NCBI GenBank assembly: GCA_031277795.1
Contig: JAITLQ010000013.1
Location: 223,566 to 287,565 of the forward strand
Source: Arthrobacter sp.
Lineage (GTDB): Bacteria > Actinomycetota > Actinomycetes > Actinomycetales > Micrococcaceae
DNA: 64,000 bases
Reading direction: 5' to 3'
Below are positions 7,735 to 15,982 of the stretch, in pieces. Positions within the stretch are counted from its first letter, which is position 1. Every line of letters starts with the position of its first letter. A program made the position numbers and the translations under genes. Under the pieces are notes generated by a model. The model had not been told where the DNA came from. It did not search any database and worked only from the letters and a program-made list of their open reading frames with translations.

Positions 7735-9255
7735 ATGCGCCTGTTGCTGCACGCCGCGAGCCCTGCTGGGCTCCTGACCCTGCTCGCCGCCACGGCGGCC
7801 GGGGTCCTGCCCTCGTCCAGCGACCGCGTCATCGTCTTCGACTCCCGCACGGCCCCCGGCCGCGCCGTCGGCGAGGCGCTCGCCTCCGGGCTGCGCCTCC
7901 CCGCCTCCGACGCCCCGCTGGACCTCGGCACCCGCTCCGATGCGGCCGACGTGCTGCGCTCGCTTGCGCCGTCCGTCGTGGTGCTCGACGCCGCCGCCCC
8001 GGAGGCTGCGGAGCGCCTCGCCGCGGCGGCGGGCAAGGCCCGCCTTGTCCTGCTCGACGACGGGGACGCAGGACCCTGCCCCACCCCCTCCCAGCTCTCT
8101 CGCCTCACGCGGGCCAGGATCAAGGCCCTCGTGTACGCCGAGCTCGTGCCGGGCCTGCGCCCCGTCCTGTTGCGCGAACGGGCCGTCTCGCTGCACGCCG
8201 TCCCCCTGGCCTCGCTGCGCGCGAGCGCGGAGGCCTGGGCGGCCTCGCTGTCCGCCCCCCGCCGGATCCTGGAGTGGAAGGCGGCGGGGGAACGCACGGC
8301 GCTCGTGCTCGGCCGCGACCTTCCCGGGCTGGGCAAGCACACCGAGGCGGAGGCGACGCGCCTCGCCGGGCGCCTGATGGACGCCGCGCTCGACACCGGC
8401 CTGCGGGCCGTCACCTACCTGCCGGCCCCCGTGCACGGGAAGGCGGACGCCCGGCGGTTGGCCGAGGCGGCAGCGGCGGTCGGCCTGGCCAGCGCCGTCC
8501 TTCCCTCCGGCCTCCCGCCGGCGGTGGCCCACCACCTCGTGCGGCCGGCGCTGACGCTCTCGGTGGACGATCCCTGGCTGCTCGCGCTGCGATCCCACGG
8601 CGGCGAACGCGTGCAGTCGGTGGCCACCGGCCGCGTGCTCCCGCGCCTCGCCTCCCTGGCCGACCCCGCCCGCCCCCGGCTCGCGCTCGTCGACGCCGTC
8701 CTGCGCCGCGGCCTCCCCCTTCCCTCCGAGGAGGCGGCGCCCGGTCCGCGCCCCACCGGCCAGGGCGGGCCCACGTCCCCGGGCCAGCTGCAGGAGCTAG
8801 TGGACGCCGTGGCCTTCGCGGTGGCGCCCCAGCTCCTGGCGGAGCTGCGCCCCACCGCAACCCGCACCTTGCTCCACTCCCCCGCGCTGCGCAGCGCCTA
8901 CGTTCCTTCCAAACTCCTGAAGTCCTTGCGGCTCGAGGCCGAGCCTCCCGCCGCCGACGCGGGGTGGGATGCGCCACCCACCCCGGGTGGCCCCGGTTCC
9001 CGGTCGGCGACGGGAGCGGCTCCGGTGCCGGACTCCGGGCCGGCCCGCGGGTCGGCGACCGGGTCGGCGAAAGGATCGACCAGCAGCCGGGCCGGGGGCC
9101 ACCGCCCCGCCGTGGCGGACCGGCACCGCCTCGATCCGGCAGGTCTTGAGTCGGCGCGCCTCGAGCGCCGCTCCGGCCGACGCGCGGTGGCCGGCGCCGC
9201 CGCGGGGATCGCCACGGGGCTGCGCCAGTGGTGGCAGAGGGGAAGCAACGCATGA
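7735..9255 (+). CDS. divergent polysialyltransferase-like protein with low-complexity C-terminus
   Basis: The 506-aa protein is a paralogue of the preceding transferase. LLDDGDAGP at about 103-111 gives the acidic-glycine motif and RPVLLRERAV matches the neighbour. Where the neighbour has KPHP this protein reads LPAPVHGK, and the Ser/Thr cluster is SVDDPWL, so canonical catalytic landmarks look degraded. Residues about 405-470 are a Gly/Ser/Pro/Arg-rich linker. It may be catalytically altered, have a different linkage specificity, or serve as a partner subunit. It overlaps the next gene by ATGA. Confidence 0.6.
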   Translation: MRLLLHAASPAGLLTLLAATAAGVLPSSSDRVIVFDSRTAPGRAVGEALASGLRLPASDAPLDLGTRSDAADVLRSLAPSVVVLDAAAPEAAERLAAAAGKARLVLLDDGDAGPCPTPSQLSRLTRARIKALVYAELVPGLRPVLLRERAVSLHAVPLASLRASAEAWAASLSAPRRILEWKAAGERTALVLGRDLPGLGKHTEAEATRLAGRLMDAALDTGLRAVTYLPAPVHGKADARRLAEAAAAVGLASAVLPSGLPPAVAHHLVRPALTLSVDDPWLLALRSHGGERVQSVATGRVLPRLASLADPARPRLALVDAVLRRGLPLPSEEAAPGPRPTGQGGPTSPGQLQELVDAVAFAVAPQLLAELRPTATRTLLHSPALRSAYVPSKLLKSLRLEAEPPAADAGWDAPPTPGGPGSRSATGAAPVPDSGPARGSATGSAKGSTSSRAGGHRPAVADRHRLDPAGLESARLERRSGRRAVAGAAAGIATGLRQWWQRGSNA

Positions 9256-10310
9256 GCCAGCTGCCCGCCGCGCGGAGTGTCCCGCCCCACGCCGCCCGGG
9301 CCATCGCCCGGCCGCGCCACGGCAGGGCCACCTTCTGGGTCGAGTCACCCCTGCAGCTGCTCAGCGCCATCGAGGCCCACACGGCGGGGCTCACGGGCGA
9401 CGCCACGGAGGTGAACCTGCGCCCGGACACGCCCGGCCTGGACACCACGCGGGCCACACTGGAGACCGCGCTGCCCTCCGGCGTCGTGCTCCACGAGGGT
9501 AACGGCCGGCTCGGCGCCGCCTGGACGTCACAACACCACCGCTGGGGCGTGGGTGACCTGCATTCCGGCCAGGTCCAGCGCGCCCTCCTGGCTCCGCTGG
9601 GCGAGCGCGAGCTCATCATCATCGACGACGGCCTGGCCACGCTCGCCCTGCTTGAGCAGCTTGCCTCGGACCGCCCGGTCCCGCTCGTCAGGCAGAGCGC
9701 GCCGGGCGGGGGCCAGCGCCGCGCCCTCGGCCTCGCCCTCTGGCACCTCACCCGTGCGCGGGCGGCCGCTGGCAAGGTGCTCGTGGTGACGGCCATGCCC
9801 CTTCCCCAGGAGCTGCACCGGCGCCTGAACGAGGTGGGCATCGCCGTGGAGGGGCACCGCTTCGAGTGGTTGCGCGCCCAGCCGGTCGACGAGACCTTCT
9901 CGGAACCCACCATGGTGATCGGCTCCGCCCTCGCGGCGGACGGGCTCATCCGCGAGGAACCGTACCTGCGTTGGGTCGAGTCCCTCACCGAAGAGGGCCC
10001 GCTCTCCTACTTCCCCCACCGCCGCGAGCGCGGCGACGCGCTCGCGCGGCTCGCCGCGCATCCGCGCATCACGGTGCGCCCCAATACCGTCCCCGTGGAA
10101 ATGCGCCTGCGCGGCCTCTTCCCCGGTCAACGCGTGCAGGCGCTTCCGTCCACCGCCATCCCCTCGCTGCGGCTCCTGCTCGGCGGCCGGGATGTGCGCG
10201 TGCACGGCAGCCGGGTCCCCGAAAGCTGGTGGACCGCTGCGGCGTCCCCCGAGCTGCGGGCCCACCTGCAATCCTCCGTCCTCTCACCATCCCCAAGGAG
10301 CGCCGAGTGA
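9252..10310 (+). CDS. polysialyltransferase-like glycosyltransferase
   Basis: The 352-aa protein starts at the ATG that overlaps the previous stop and is preceded by GAGGGGAAG; an earlier in-frame GTG at 9228 is less likely. FWVESPLQLLSAIEAH near residue 30 is typical of capsule-type sialyltransferase homologues. LIIIDDGLAT (about 120-129) supplies the acidic-glycine motif, and YFPHRRE (about 252) may replace HP. A role in elongating or capping the same polymer is inferred from the operon. The exact linkage is unknown. Confidence 0.65.
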   Translation: MSQLPAARSVPPHAARAIARPRHGRATFWVESPLQLLSAIEAHTAGLTGDATEVNLRPDTPGLDTTRATLETALPSGVVLHEGNGRLGAAWTSQHHRWGVGDLHSGQVQRALLAPLGERELIIIDDGLATLALLEQLASDRPVPLVRQSAPGGGQRRALGLALWHLTRARAAAGKVLVVTAMPLPQELHRRLNEVGIAVEGHRFEWLRAQPVDETFSEPTMVIGSALAADGLIREEPYLRWVESLTEEGPLSYFPHRRERGDALARLAAHPRITVRPNTVPVEMRLRGLFPGQRVQALPSTAIPSLRLLLGGRDVRVHGSRVPESWWTAAASPELRAHLQSSVLSPSPRSAE

Positions 10311-11677
10311 CCGGCACCATCCTGGCCATCGCCGACTCGGATTCGTACCTCAAGTACGCCGTCCACTTCCTTGAGCACCTGCCCCAGTGGCGGCGCCAGG
10401 TGATGGTGGTGCGCTCCCCCGTGCAGCCCACGAGCGTGCAGACGCGGGCCGCCTTGGAGGGCACCTTCCTGCAGGGCCGCACCCCGGCCGTCCTCCCGCT
10501 CAAGCGGCTTGCCTCCAACGCCAACCCGGCGCCCGACGTCGTGCTGGTCGCCGCCACGGGTCCCGTGGCGCGCGAGGTGCTCCTGCAATGGAGCGCCGCG
10601 CCGCGCCGCCCAGCGCTCGTCACGGCGCTGCCCGGCATCGCCCTGCCCGCCACGCGCCTCGCGCTCAGTTTCCGCGAACTCAGCGACCTCTTCCTCGTCC
10701 ATTCCCTCGCAGAGGGCGAGGAATTCGCGCGGCTCGGTGCCCTGCCGGCCGCCCCGCTCGTGCTGTCCGCCGGCTCGGGGAGGCCCGACACCGCCGAGGA
10801 GCAGGCAGCGGAGGGGCCGGATCCGGAGCGCCCGGCCGACGACGGCCCCGACCCGGCGGACACCCCCCTTCCGGAGGACGAGAAGCCAGCGTCCGTGGTG
10901 CCGGCCGCTGCGGAGGAGCTCGTGCCCCCGGCCATGGCCCTGGCCCGGCTGCCCATGCTTCGTCACCACGCTCCCCCGCCCCAGAGCACGGCCCCCGTGA
11001 CCCGGCTCGTCTTTGCGGCGCAGGCCAAGATGCCCTTCGAACGCGAGGAACGCCGCACCGTCCTGCTGGAGCTAGCCGCCTGCTCCCGCGAGCGCCCAGG
11101 GGTGGAGGTGATCATCAAGCTGCGTGCGCGGCGCGGGGAACCGCAGACGCATCGGGAGCTTCACCCCTACGACGCGCTCTGGGAGGAGCTGACCCAGGAG
11201 GGTCTCGTCCGCGGCAACGAGCTCTCGTGGGAGGCCGGCCCCCTCGCGCCTCTGCTGACGCCGGGCACGGCCCTCGTCACGGTGTCCTCCACCGCCGCCA
11301 TCGAGGCGATCGACCGGGGCATCCCCGTGGCGATCCTGAGCGATTTCGGCGTCTCGGAGAGGCTGCTGAACTCCCTGTTCGAGGGCTCCGGGCTGTTGGC
11401 GACCCTCGCCGAGGTGCGCGCCCTGCGCCTGCCGTCGCTCGAGCCGCGCTGGGCCCACCGCAACTACTTCCACGAGCCGCTGCGGGTCTCCTCCGGCTGG
11501 CGCGAGGCGGCAGCGGCCCTCGACGACGTGGCGGATCTCGCCCGGCGCGGCGAGCTCACCCAGGACCCGGCGGTGCTGGCCAGGGCACGCTCGCGGGCGT
11601 GGCGCGCCAGGCTGCGCACGCGCCTGCCCCAACCGGTGCTGCGGGCCTCCCAGTTCCTGCGCCAGGTGACCGGCTGA
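10307..11677 (+). CDS. putative glycosyltransferase, DUF6716-like GT-B protein
   Basis: The 456-aa protein begins at a GTG overlapping the previous stop (GTGA), with AAGGAG 8 nt upstream. The N-terminal half begins [15 protein letters not shown]; after an acidic Pro/Asp-rich linker (about 160-215) the C-terminal half has [13 protein letters not shown] and [20 protein letters not shown] (about 323-342). Serine-rich loops of that kind bind the nucleotide in GT-B enzymes of the polysialyl/CDP-glycerol type. It closes the operon. It probably acts on the same polymer, perhaps adding a side group or the first residue. The family call rests on recall of similar actinobacterial proteins. Confidence 0.6.
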   Translation: MTGTILAIADSDSYLKYAVHFLEHLPQWRRQVMVVRSPVQPTSVQTRAALEGTFLQGRTPAVLPLKRLASNANPAPDVVLVAATGPVAREVLLQWSAAPRRPALVTALPGIALPATRLALSFRELSDLFLVHSLAEGEEFARLGALPAAPLVLSAGSGRPDTAEEQAAEGPDPERPADDGPDPADTPLPEDEKPASVVPAAAEELVPPAMALARLPMLRHHAPPPQSTAPVTRLVFAAQAKMPFEREERRTVLLELAACSRERPGVEVIIKLRARRGEPQTHRELHPYDALWEELTQEGLVRGNELSWEAGPLAPLLTPGTALVTVSSTAAIEAIDRGIPVAILSDFGVSERLLNSLFEGSGLLATLAEVRALRLPSLEPRWAHRNYFHEPLRVSSGWREAAAALDDVADLARRGELTQDPAVLARARSRAWRARLRTRLPQPVLRASQFLRQVTG

Positions 11678-11730
11678 GCGCCCCCACCCTGGCCCGGAGG
11701 ACGTCAAGCGGGCTCACAGCCTGGCTGGAC

Positions 11731-11736
11731 TAGACT
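11731..11736 (+). promoter_or_regulatory. candidate -10 element for ino1
   Basis: TAGACT matches TANNNT and would start transcription near 11743, giving a leader of about 85 nt before the GTG at 11829. No good -35 is visible. Confidence 0.35.
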
Positions 11737-11828
11737 GGATCGCAACTGTGCGCGCGCCTGCCCCCGACCACGACGGTCCCGGGCACGGCGCGCGTCGAGC
11801 GAATCAAGAATTCCAAGGAGACGATTTC

Positions 11829-12914
11829 GTGTCGGATCATCCTCTCCGGGTCGCCATCGTCGGCGTGGGAAACTGCGCGTCCTCGCTGGTCCAGGGCGTC
11901 GAGTACTACCGCGACGCCGACCCGAACACCACCGTTCCCGGGCTGATGCACGTCCAGTTCGGCGACTACCACGTGAACGACGTCCAGTTCGTGGCCGCGT
12001 TCGATGTGGACGCCAAGAAGGTGGGCCTCGACCTCTCCGAGGCCATCAACGCCTCCGAGAACAACACCATCAAGCTCGCGGACGTGCCCACCACGGGCGT
12101 CACGGTGCAGCGCGGCGTGACCCTGGACGGCCTGGGCAAGTACTACCGCCAGACCATCGAGGAGTCCGCCGAGGCCCCCGTGGACGTGGTGCAGGCCCTC
12201 AAGGACGCCAAGGTTGACGTCCTGGTCTCCTACCTCCCGGTCGGCTCCGAGCAGGCGGACAAGTTCTACGCCCAGTGCGCCATCGACGCGCACGTCGCGT
12301 TCGTGAACGCCCTGCCCGTCTTCATCGCCGGCACGAAGGAATGGGCCGACAAGTTCACCGAGGCCGGCGTGCCGATCGTGGGCGATGACATCAAGTCCCA
12401 GATCGGCGCCACCATCACGCACCGCGTGATGGCCAAGCTGTTCGAGGATCGCGGCGTCACGCTGGATCGCACGTACCAGCTGAACGTGGGCGGCAACATG
12501 GACTTCAAGAACATGCTCGAGCGCGAGCGCCTCGAGTCCAAGAAGATCTCCAAGACGCAGGCCGTCACCTCCAACACCTCCGCCGAGCTGGCCGAGGATG
12601 ACGTCCACATCGGTCCCTCCGATTACGTCGCGTGGCTGGATGATCGCAAGTGGGCGTTCGTGCGCCTCGAGGGCCGCAACTTCGGCGACGCCCCCGTGTC
12701 GCTCGAGTACAAGCTGGAGGTCTGGGACTCCCCGAACTCCGCCGGTGTCATCATCGACGCCGTCCGTGCGGCCAAGATCGCGCTGGATCGCGGCATCGGT
12801 GGCCCCATCCTCTCCGCGAGCTCGTACTTCATGAAGTCCCCGCCGGAGCAGTACAACGACGACATCGCCAAGGAGAAGGTCGAGGCCTTCATCCGCGGCG
12901 ACGTTGAGCGCTGA
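11829..12914 (+). CDS. ino1: inositol-1-phosphate synthase
   Basis: The 361-aa enzyme converts glucose-6-phosphate to inositol-1-phosphate with NAD, the first step to phosphatidylinositol and, in many actinobacteria, mycothiol. [15 protein letters not shown] (about 7-21) is the NAD-binding motif. [24 protein letters not shown] and [11 protein letters not shown] are family signatures. The GTG start follows AAGGAG by 8 nt; a longer frame from 11748 has no ribosome binding site. Length fits the actinobacterial branch. A strong terminator follows. Confidence 0.95.
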   Translation: MSDHPLRVAIVGVGNCASSLVQGVEYYRDADPNTTVPGLMHVQFGDYHVNDVQFVAAFDVDAKKVGLDLSEAINASENNTIKLADVPTTGVTVQRGVTLDGLGKYYRQTIEESAEAPVDVVQALKDAKVDVLVSYLPVGSEQADKFYAQCAIDAHVAFVNALPVFIAGTKEWADKFTEAGVPIVGDDIKSQIGATITHRVMAKLFEDRGVTLDRTYQLNVGGNMDFKNMLERERLESKKISKTQAVTSNTSAELAEDDVHIGPSDYVAWLDDRKWAFVRLEGRNFGDAPVSLEYKLEVWDSPNSAGVIIDAVRAAKIALDRGIGGPILSASSYFMKSPPEQYNDDIAKEKVEAFIRGDVER

Positions 12915-12975
12915 GGCGCCTCACCTCTCGTGAGCACCCGGCGCCCGGGGCGATGAAGACCCCCCCGGACGCGCG

Positions 12976-13010
12976 AAGGCCGCGCAGGCTTCTTGGCCTG
13001 CGCGGCCTTT
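12976..13010 (+). terminator. intrinsic terminator of ino1
   Basis: A perfect 14-bp GC-rich stem (12976-12989 with 12996-13009) has a 6-nt loop and a short T run. The run of A at the other side may also serve the minus-strand small genes. Confidence 0.8.
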
Positions 13011-13038
13011 GCGTTGGCGGGATGCCGACGGGCGTCCG

Positions 13039-13182
13039 TCAGCGGTACGAGCGAACGGTCCATAGCTGCGTCTCCATTTCAAGGCGCAGCCTCTCGGCGC
13101 GCTCGGTGCCGGGAACCTCGGGGGCGGGGTGCCACGGGGTGCCGGTGGTGAACCAGCCGCGGGCACTTTGGCGGTTTTTCAT
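13039..13182 (-). CDS. small protein of 47 aa, unknown
   Basis: The ORF starts at an ATG with a strong GGGAGGTGA ribosome binding site lying inside the end of the upstream small gene, and overlaps that gene by ATGA. The product is basic at the start (MKNRQSARGWF), has two Trp-containing segments and Thr/Pro in the middle, and ends with an Arg/Tyr-rich tail. No signal peptide or membrane segment is visible and no family is recognised. The coupling to the gene before it supports expression. Confidence 0.55.
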   Translation of the reverse strand: MKNRQSARGWFTTGTPWHPAPEVPGTERAERLRLEMETQLWTVRSYR

Positions 13183-13316
13183 CGCGTTTCACCTCCCTTC
13201 ATGGGCAGGCGGGTGAGCGCATCCTTGGGCTGCTTGAGCACGGCGGGGCCGGCAAAGATCAGCTCGGTGCGATGGGCGCTGGGGGTGGAGGCGGTGAGAG
13301 GGGTAGTGCGGGCCAT
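13179..13316 (-). CDS. small protein of 45 aa, unknown
   Basis: ATG at 13316, stop overlapping the start of the next small gene by 4 nt. The product is polar, with a Thr/Ser/Pro-rich start (MARTTPLTAST) and one short hydrophobic stretch (ELIFAGPAVL). The upstream AGGATT could be a weak ribosome binding site. It lies 104 nt after the third small gene. No homologue is recognised. Confidence 0.5.
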   Translation of the reverse strand: MARTTPLTASTPSAHRTELIFAGPAVLKQPKDALTRLPMKGGETR

Positions 13317-13420
13317 GACCGGTGAATCCTGTCGATGAGGCGTGTATTAGGGAAGTTCATCCCGCCTCGGATCCGGTCTCTACCGGTGGTGCGCCTGCGG
13401 CGCGCGATCAAAAAGGTTGA

Positions 13421-13540
13421 TCAGAGCGAACCCAGGACCGAGGTGGGGGAAGTGACGGTGGCAATCCCGGCGCGATCGCGCACGGTCGGATTGATTCCAC
13501 GAAGAGCTCCGGCATAGAAGCCGATCTGGATATTCATCAT
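13421..13540 (-). CDS. small peptide of 39 aa, unknown
   Basis: The first gene of the tiny minus-strand cluster. It has two adjacent ATG codons and an almost perfect AAGGAGGTGG ribosome binding site at ideal distance. The peptide begins MMNIQIGFYAGALRG and ends in a Thr/Ser/Val-rich tail; it has no Cys. It could be a free small protein, a leader peptide or a precursor peptide; no processing genes lie nearby. Confidence 0.55.
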   Translation of the reverse strand: MMNIQIGFYAGALRGINPTVRDRAGIATVTSPTSVLGSL

Positions 13541-13627
13541 CTTGTCCCACCTCCTTATGGCTGGGTTCGGGCCGCGAGCGACCTTGTCAGGGTCTACGGC
13601 GAAGTGTGTAGTTGGCCTGCGACCGCC

Positions 13628-13642
13628 GTTCCCATTGGGAAC
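13628..13642. promoter_or_regulatory. perfect 15-nt palindrome, operator candidate
   Basis: GTTCCCATTGGGAAC is a perfect inverted repeat 88 nt upstream of the first small gene and downstream of pcnA. It is probably the binding site of a dimeric regulator controlling the small-gene cluster. Confidence 0.45.
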
Positions 13643-13750
13643 TCCCGATCACGAGTTCAACCGTAACAGGAATGACGCCAGGAGCAAAGACCGTGGGTGG
13701 CTTTTTCTGAGATGACTTCGCGGTGAACGGCGCGGCGCCCTCGGGGCACG

Positions 13751-13787
13751 ACGACGCCGCCCCACCGTGAGGCGGGGCCGGCGTCGT
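13751..13787 (-). terminator. terminator of pcnA
   Basis: A 13-14 bp GC-rich stem with one bulged base (13751-13763 with 13774-13787) lies 41 nt beyond the pcnA stop codon. Confidence 0.65.
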
Positions 13788-13827
13788 TCAGCGCGGGGCG
13801 GGCCGGGGCGCGCCCAGCGCGCGGGGC

Positions 13828-15273
13828 TCAGTCCTGCTCGCGACTTTCGGGCTGTTCCTGCCACCACGCGCACAGCTCGGCGAGCGCCTCGTCCTCCGGC
13901 GCGGGGCCGCGGTCGAGGCGGCGCTCAAGCAGGAAGGAATAGGCCCGTCCCACGAGCGGTCCCGGCTTGATGCCCAGGGCGGCCATGATGGCGCCGCCGT
14001 CCAGATCGGGGCGGATCGCGTCCAGTTCCTCCTGGGCGGCCAGCTCCTCGACGCGGGCCTCCAGGTCGTCATAGGCAAACTCGAGCCGCTCGGCCTTGCG
14101 GCGATTGCGCGTCGTGACGTCCGAGCGGGTGAGCAGGTGCAGGCGCGAGAGCAGCGGGCCGGCGTCGGTCACGTACCGGCGCACGGCCGAATCGGACCAG
14201 CCGGCATCCGCGTAGCCGTAGAAGCGCATGTGCAGCTCCACGAGGCGGGCCACGGCCTTGACCGTGTCGTTGTCGAAGCGCAGCGCCTTGAGGCGCTTGC
14301 GCGTGAGCTTGGCGCCCACGACGTCGTGATGCCTGAAGGAGACGGCGCCGCCGGACTCGAAGCGGCGGGTGTCCGGCTTCCCGATGTCGTGCAGCAGCGC
14401 GGCCAGGCGCAGGACCAGGTCGGGGCCAGGCACCGCATCCTCCGGCCCACCCTCGCGCTCGGCCGCCTGACGCAGCACGGTCAGCGAGTGCTCGTAGACG
14501 TCCTTGTGGCGGTGATGCTCGTCCTTCTCGAGGCGCAGCGCCGCCACCTCCGGCAGCACCAGCTCGGCCAGGCCGGTGGAGACCATGATGTCCACGCCGC
14601 GGTCGGGGTGGGCGCCGAGCAGGAGCTTGGTGAGCTCGTCTCGCACGCGTTCTGCCGAGACAATCTCCAGCCGTGCCGCCATCGACTCCATCGCCGCGAG
14701 CTCGGCGGGCGCCACATCGAAGCCGAGCTGGGACACGAAGCGGGCACCGCGCATCATGCGCAACGGGTCATCGGAGAAGGAGATCTCCGGGCCGGAGGGC
14801 GTGCGCAGCAGCCCTCGCTCGAGATCGCCGCGTCCGTCGAAGGGATCGACCAGCTCGCCGCCGGGCAGGCGGATCGCCATGGAGTTCACCGTGAAGTCCC
14901 GGCGCGCGAGGTCGTCCTCGAGGCGCGTGCCGAAGCGGACGTGCGGCTTGCGGGAGTCCTCGTCGTAGACATCGGCCCGGTAGGTCGTGATCTCGATCTG
15001 GTCCTGGCCCCTGCGCAGGGCGATCGTGCCGAATTCGCGGCCGACGTCCCAGGTGGCCTCGGCCCAGCCGTCGATCGCGTCGAGGATCTGATCCGGGGTG
15101 GCGCTGGAGGTGAAGTCGAGGTCGGGTGCCTCGCGGCCGAGGAAGAGATCCCTCACCGGGCCACCCACGAGGCTGAGCTCGTGTCCGCGCTGCGCGAAAC
15201 GCTCGCCAAGCTCGATCGCCACGTCGGGCAGGGCGGCTGGCAGGGACGAGTTCGCTGCGGGTGCGGGATTCAC
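13828..15273 (-). CDS. pcnA: CCA tRNA nucleotidyltransferase / HD-domain protein
   Basis: The 481-aa protein carries the class II nucleotidyltransferase head LVGGPVRDLFLG (about 35-46) followed by DLDFTSS with the DxD metal ligands. After the arm and neck comes an HD domain, ALLHDIGKPDTRR, with DEHHRHKDVYEHSL before it. It adds or repairs the CCA end of tRNA. Length and the divergent pairing with a NUDIX gene and murJ match the Mycobacterium pcnA locus. The GTG at 15273 is chosen for the GGGAGGA ribosome binding site; the frame extends to 15351 without one. Confidence 0.92.
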   Translation of the reverse strand: MNPAPAANSSLPAALPDVAIELGERFAQRGHELSLVGGPVRDLFLGREAPDLDFTSSATPDQILDAIDGWAEATWDVGREFGTIALRRGQDQIEITTYRADVYDEDSRKPHVRFGTRLEDDLARRDFTVNSMAIRLPGGELVDPFDGRGDLERGLLRTPSGPEISFSDDPLRMMRGARFVSQLGFDVAPAELAAMESMAARLEIVSAERVRDELTKLLLGAHPDRGVDIMVSTGLAELVLPEVAALRLEKDEHHRHKDVYEHSLTVLRQAAEREGGPEDAVPGPDLVLRLAALLHDIGKPDTRRFESGGAVSFRHHDVVGAKLTRKRLKALRFDNDTVKAVARLVELHMRFYGYADAGWSDSAVRRYVTDAGPLLSRLHLLTRSDVTTRNRRKAERLEFAYDDLEARVEELAAQEELDAIRPDLDGGAIMAALGIKPGPLVGRAYSFLLERRLDRGPAPEDEALAELCAWWQEQPESREQD

Positions 15274-15408
15274 CCACCTATCCTCCCAGATGCAAGGCCA
15301 CCCCGTCGGCCCGAGGTGACACACGCCGCGCGGCGGGGGCCGGGCACCCAAGCCCTGACGCCGCGTCGTCGTGCCTTAGCGCCTCCCTGCCACCGCACGC
15401 CCACCCAC

Positions 15409-15414
15409 TAGAGT
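15409..15414 (+). promoter_or_regulatory. -10 element of a leaderless NUDIX transcript
   Basis: TAGAGT begins exactly 13 nt before the ATG at 15422, with no ribosome binding site between. This agrees with the other leaderless starts in the window. Confidence 0.5.
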
Positions 15415-15421
15415 GAAGGGC

Positions 15422-15982
15422 ATGAGCCACCCCGTTCCCGACCCGCGCAAGCGGACGCCGCTGACCGCGGCGCTCGCGTGGGAGAGGTCACGGGCCACGC
15501 GGGCCGTGCATCGCGCGGCGCAGGTCGCGGCCGGCGTCCCGACGCTGGAAGAGGTCTCGGCGGGCGGCATCATCATCGACCCCCATTCCCCGCACGTTTC
15601 GGTGGCGATCATCGCCAGGTATAACCGCGGCGGGCGGCTCGAATGGTGCCTGCCCAAGGGGCATCCCGAGGGCAACGAGACGCACCGCGAGGCCGCCGTG
15701 CGCGAGGTCGAGGAGGAGACCGGCATCTCCGGTCAGATCGTCGCGACCCTGGGCTCCATCGACTACTGGTTCACCGTGCCGCAGTACCGCGTGCATAAGA
15801 CGGTGCATCACTACCTGCTCATCGCCACCGGCGGGGAGCTGACCACGGAGAAGGATCCGGACCACGAGGCGGTGGACGTCGCGTGGGTGCCCCTGCGGGA
15901 CCTGCCGCGCCGGCTTTCCTTCCCCAACGAACGCAGAATCGCTGACCTGGCCCGGGAGGTCATCCAGTCGCATGGCCTCTGA
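15422..15982 (+). CDS. NUDIX hydrolase
   Basis: The 186-aa protein has a complete Nudix box from GHPEGNETHREA to REVEEETGI at residues about 79-102. It hydrolyses a nucleoside diphosphate linked to another group; the exact substrate is unknown (mycobacterial MutT4 holds the same genomic place). The first about 45 residues are an Arg/Ala-rich extension. The ATG at 15422 is preferred over the GTG at 15413 because of the -10 element 13 nt upstream. Its end overlaps the murJ start by 11 nt, so the two are coupled. Confidence 0.88.
   Translation: MSHPVPDPRKRTPLTAALAWERSRATRAVHRAAQVAAGVPTLEEVSAGGIIIDPHSPHVSVAIIARYNRGGRLEWCLPKGHPEGNETHREAAVREVEEETGISGQIVATLGSIDYWFTVPQYRVHKTVHHYLLIATGGELTTEKDPDHEAVDVAWVPLRDLPRRLSFPNERRIADLAREVIQSHGL

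Noticed and set aside
13381..13517. Plus-strand ORF opposite the 39-codon small gene
   Set aside because: No ribosome binding site on that strand, while the minus frame has an almost perfect one.
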